In this document: in pieces, positions 5,524 to 6,860 of the stretch
Numbering within the stretch: the stretch's first letter is position 1
Layout: each line of letters starts with the position of its first letter
Made by a program: the position numbers and the translations under genes
Source: Kiritimatiellia bacterium
GTDB lineage: Bacteria > Verrucomicrobiota > Kiritimatiellia > RFP12 > UBA1067
Direction: 5' to 3'
Length of the DNA stretch: 6,860 nt
NCBI GenBank assembly: GCA_017628165.1
Contig: JAGBZQ010000039.1
Coordinates: forward strand, 1-6,860
Notes under the pieces: model-generated
What the model was told of the DNA's origin: nothing
Seen by the model: the letters and a program-made list of their open reading frames with translations, nothing else
Database searches by the model: none

Positions 5524-6402
5524 TCATTTTGCAAGACAAAGAATTGCAACGCCAGACAAAATCACAAAGAGGGCCAAAGCTTTTCGCCAAATATTCTTTT
5601 CATGAAAGAAACGGATCCCGAGAAGAAATGTGACAACCACGGAAACGCGGCGAAGAAGCGACGCTACAGAGACAGGCACTTCTGGATATGAAAGGCCCTT
5701 AAAATACAGCCAATCAGCTACAGCAAGCAAAATTCCCACAAACGGCATCGTCCAGCGCCACTCGAAAGGATGACTCTTCACTTTAAGCCCTCTCATCGCC
5801 AAAAGAACAAGAGCATAAATAATAAAGAGGAAAATCTGAAACCAAAACTGGACACACTCGACAGGGGCTGAAAAAACCTGAAAAACACATTTGTCCCAGA
5901 TGCTGGAAAGCGCAGAAAAAAATGCCCCGGCGAATGCGCACCATACCGCCTTTGAGCGGAAGAAATCAATTCCCTCATGACGTCCTGCCCACGAAAACGC
6001 AAAATATCCGCCAAAAACAAGAATCATCCCGAAATATTGAACTAATGACGGGCGCTCCCCATAAAGGAAGAACGCCAAAACAAAAACAAGTGCAGGAGCG
6101 CTTGCCCTTATGGGAGTCGCAATCGATATTGGGAGACTTCGCAACGCACAAAAAGTAAAGATCCACGATGTAGAGACGATCAGAGCCTTTACCGCGGAAA
6201 TTGCCACAATCTTAAGATCAAAAGAAACTACCTCTGAAATATCAGAAAAAAGAAAGATTCCCGCGACGAAAGCCATTGTGCCAAACGCCGTTGAACAAAG
6301 GAGCGTAGGAAGCACGGCATTCCCATTCACACTTGCCTTCTTAGCAATATCATAAAACGCAAGAAACAAAGCACTTGCCAGAAAAAATAATGTCCAATCC
6401 AT
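5524..6402 (-). CDS. EamA-family (drug/metabolite transporter superfamily) membrane transporter
   Basis: This is a 292-residue inner-membrane protein with about ten hydrophobic segments and no cleaved signal, the normal size for the DMT superfamily. Two EamA repeats are visible. The first ends with the conserved pattern ATPIRASAPALVFVLAFFLY followed by GERPS (95-119). The second, from about 152, contains PVSVASLLRRVSVVVTFLLG (243-262) and HEKNIWRKALALFVILSG. Family members export or import amino acids, nucleosides, amines or other small metabolites, and the substrate cannot be read from sequence. The ATG at 6402 follows AAAGGG (6417-6412) at nine bases. It lies downstream of the tRNA terminator with no convincing promoter of its own. 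The symporter gene follows on the same strand after 81 nt with no terminator between, so read-through into it is possible. Confidence 0.92.
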   Translation of the reverse strand: MDWTLFFLASALFLAFYDIAKKASVNGNAVLPTLLCSTAFGTMAFVAGIFLFSDISEVVSFDLKIVAISAVKALIVSTSWIFTFCALRSLPISIATPIRASAPALVFVLAFFLYGERPSLVQYFGMILVFGGYFAFSWAGRHEGIDFFRSKAVWCAFAGAFFSALSSIWDKCVFQVFSAPVECVQFWFQIFLFIIYALVLLAMRGLKVKSHPFEWRWTMPFVGILLAVADWLYFKGLSYPEVPVSVASLLRRVSVVVTFLLGIRFFHEKNIWRKALALFVILSGVAILCLAK

Positions 6403-6465
6403 ATTCTATAGCCCTTTCTCTGCTACCAATTCCAGCAATCCGCTATTCACATTCACCATTTCGCT

Positions 6466-6489
6466 CTCTCCGCATTTTGCTCTCCGCAT
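6466..6489. repeat. Two-copy direct repeat upstream of the EamA-family gene
   Basis: CTCTCCGCAT occurs at 6466-6475 and again at 6480-6489, a 14-bp period separated by TTTG. It lies in the 111-bp gap between the tRNA terminator and the transporter start. This gap has no clear promoter; the best is TTGGGG, 16 bp, CAAAAT on the minus strand, which is weak. The repeat could be a protein-binding site or simple slippage. Confidence 0.4.
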
Positions 6490-6513
6490 CAAACACCCCA
6501 ATCCTTGTAAAAC

Positions 6514-6539
6514 AAAAAAACCTCGCTCTCGCGAAGTTT
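6514..6539 (-). terminator. Rho-independent terminator of the tRNA operon
   Basis: In minus-strand RNA, AAACUUCGC (6539-6531) pairs with GCGAGGUUU (6526-6518) over nine bp with one U-G wobble, closed by a GAGA loop of the GNRA type. It runs directly into seven U (6520-6514). It begins 13 nt after the tRNA-Phe CCA end, so it should end the Gly-Lys-Phe transcript and insulate the transporter gene. Confidence 0.85.
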
Positions 6540-6552
6540 ACTTACTTTTACC

Positions 6553-6628
<76 letters not shown>

Positions 6629-6642
6629 GACACTTGGTAAAA

Positions 6643-6718
6643 TGGTAGGAGCGCAGGGATTCGAACCCTGGACCCAGTGATTAAGAGTCACTTGCTCTAC
6701 CAGCTGAGCTACGCTCCC
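6643..6718 (-). tRNA. tRNA-Lys (anticodon CTT)
   Basis: The 76-nt cloverleaf has encoded CCA. The anticodon stem AGTGA/TCACT holds loop CTCTTAA, giving CTT, which reads AAG. The D stem is GCTC/GAGC, the T arm CAGGG-TTCGAAT-CCCTG, and the discriminator A. The acceptor GGGAGCG/CGCTCCT pairs fully except that the first pair is G1-U72 rather than the usual G1-C72. It lies 25 nt after tRNA-Gly and 14 nt before tRNA-Phe. Confidence 0.96.
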
Positions 6719-6743
6719 ATTTCACATTCCCGGTAGCTAAAAT

Positions 6744-6819
6744 TGGAGCGAGCTAAGGGACTCGAACCCTCGACAACCACCTTGGCAAGGTGGCACTCTA
6801 CCAACTGAGTTAAGCTCGC
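6744..6819 (-). tRNA. tRNA-Gly (anticodon GCC)
   Basis: The 76-nt cloverleaf has encoded CCA and the U discriminator typical of bacterial tRNA-Gly. The acceptor GCGAGCT/AGCTCGC is perfect, the D stem is ACTC/GAGT, the anticodon stem CCACC/GGTGG holds loop TTGCCAA (anticodon GCC, reading GGC and GGU), and the T arm is GAGGG-TTCGAGT-CCCTT. It is the first of the three tRNAs. The 5' end is set at 6819 because this gives seven perfect acceptor pairs and the standard two-base link to the D stem. Confidence 0.97.
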
Positions 6820-6852
6820 CAGCGTTTCGCGTATCACCCGAAAACGAGACAT

Positions 6853-6858
6853 AGTATA
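6853..6858 (-). promoter_or_regulatory. -10 box of the tRNA operon promoter
   Basis: TATACT on the minus strand matches TATAAT at five of six places. The predicted start near 6846 would leave about 27 nt before tRNA-Gly. The -35 lies outside the window and cannot be judged. Confidence 0.4.
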
Positions 6859-6860
6859 TC

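Noticed and set aside
6635..6643. TGGTAAAAT on the plus strand in the tRNA-Phe/tRNA-Lys spacer as an antisense promoter.
   Set aside because: There is no -35, no downstream plus-strand gene, and the spacer is only 14 bp of A/T-rich sequence.

Overview
The window holds four complete protein genes, three tRNA genes and possibly the first codons of another gene, all on the minus strand, so it is read from its right end to its left. From right to left the order is: tRNA-Gly(GCC), tRNA-Lys(CTT), tRNA-Phe(GAA), a strong terminator, an EamA-family membrane transporter, a kelch/mutarotase-like domain fused to a sodium:solute symporter, rpsO (ribosomal protein S15), pnp (polynucleotide phosphorylase), a strong terminator, and a possible start of a further gene at the left edge.

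The organism is a bacterium. Shine-Dalgarno sites are recognisable before several genes, the candidate promoters are of the ordinary sigma-70 type (often an extended -10, TGG followed by TATAAT or a near match), and all three tRNAs encode their CCA end. A secreted propeller fused to a sodium symporter is a layout I associate with the Planctomycetes-Verrucomicrobia-Chlamydiae group (including Lentisphaerota and Kiritimatiellota) and with Bacteroidota. The TATAAT-type promoters and clear Shine-Dalgarno sites argue against Bacteroidota. The taxonomic guess is inference only.

There are three functional blocks. (1) A tRNA operon with a -10 box at the right edge and an intrinsic terminator 13 nt after the last tRNA. 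(2) Two inner-membrane transporters. The second has its own promoter, a possible operator and a 29-nt leader. It probably carries a sugar, with sialic acid the best guess, and its exported propeller keeps the Glu/Arg motif of sialic acid mutarotases. No other sialic acid gene is present. (3) The classic rpsO-pnp pair, linking the ribosome to RNA decay. It has a predicted promoter just past the symporter, a roughly 160-nt structured leader before rpsO, and a strong hairpin between rpsO and pnp. Both positions are where autogenous control of S15 and PNPase acts in other bacteria.

Nothing here looks like a mobile element, phage, CRISPR array or defence system. The most interesting features are the fusion transporter and the RNA structures in the leaders. 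No gene-free stretch exceeds 300 bases; the longest (2648-2862) is the rpsO promoter and leader region.
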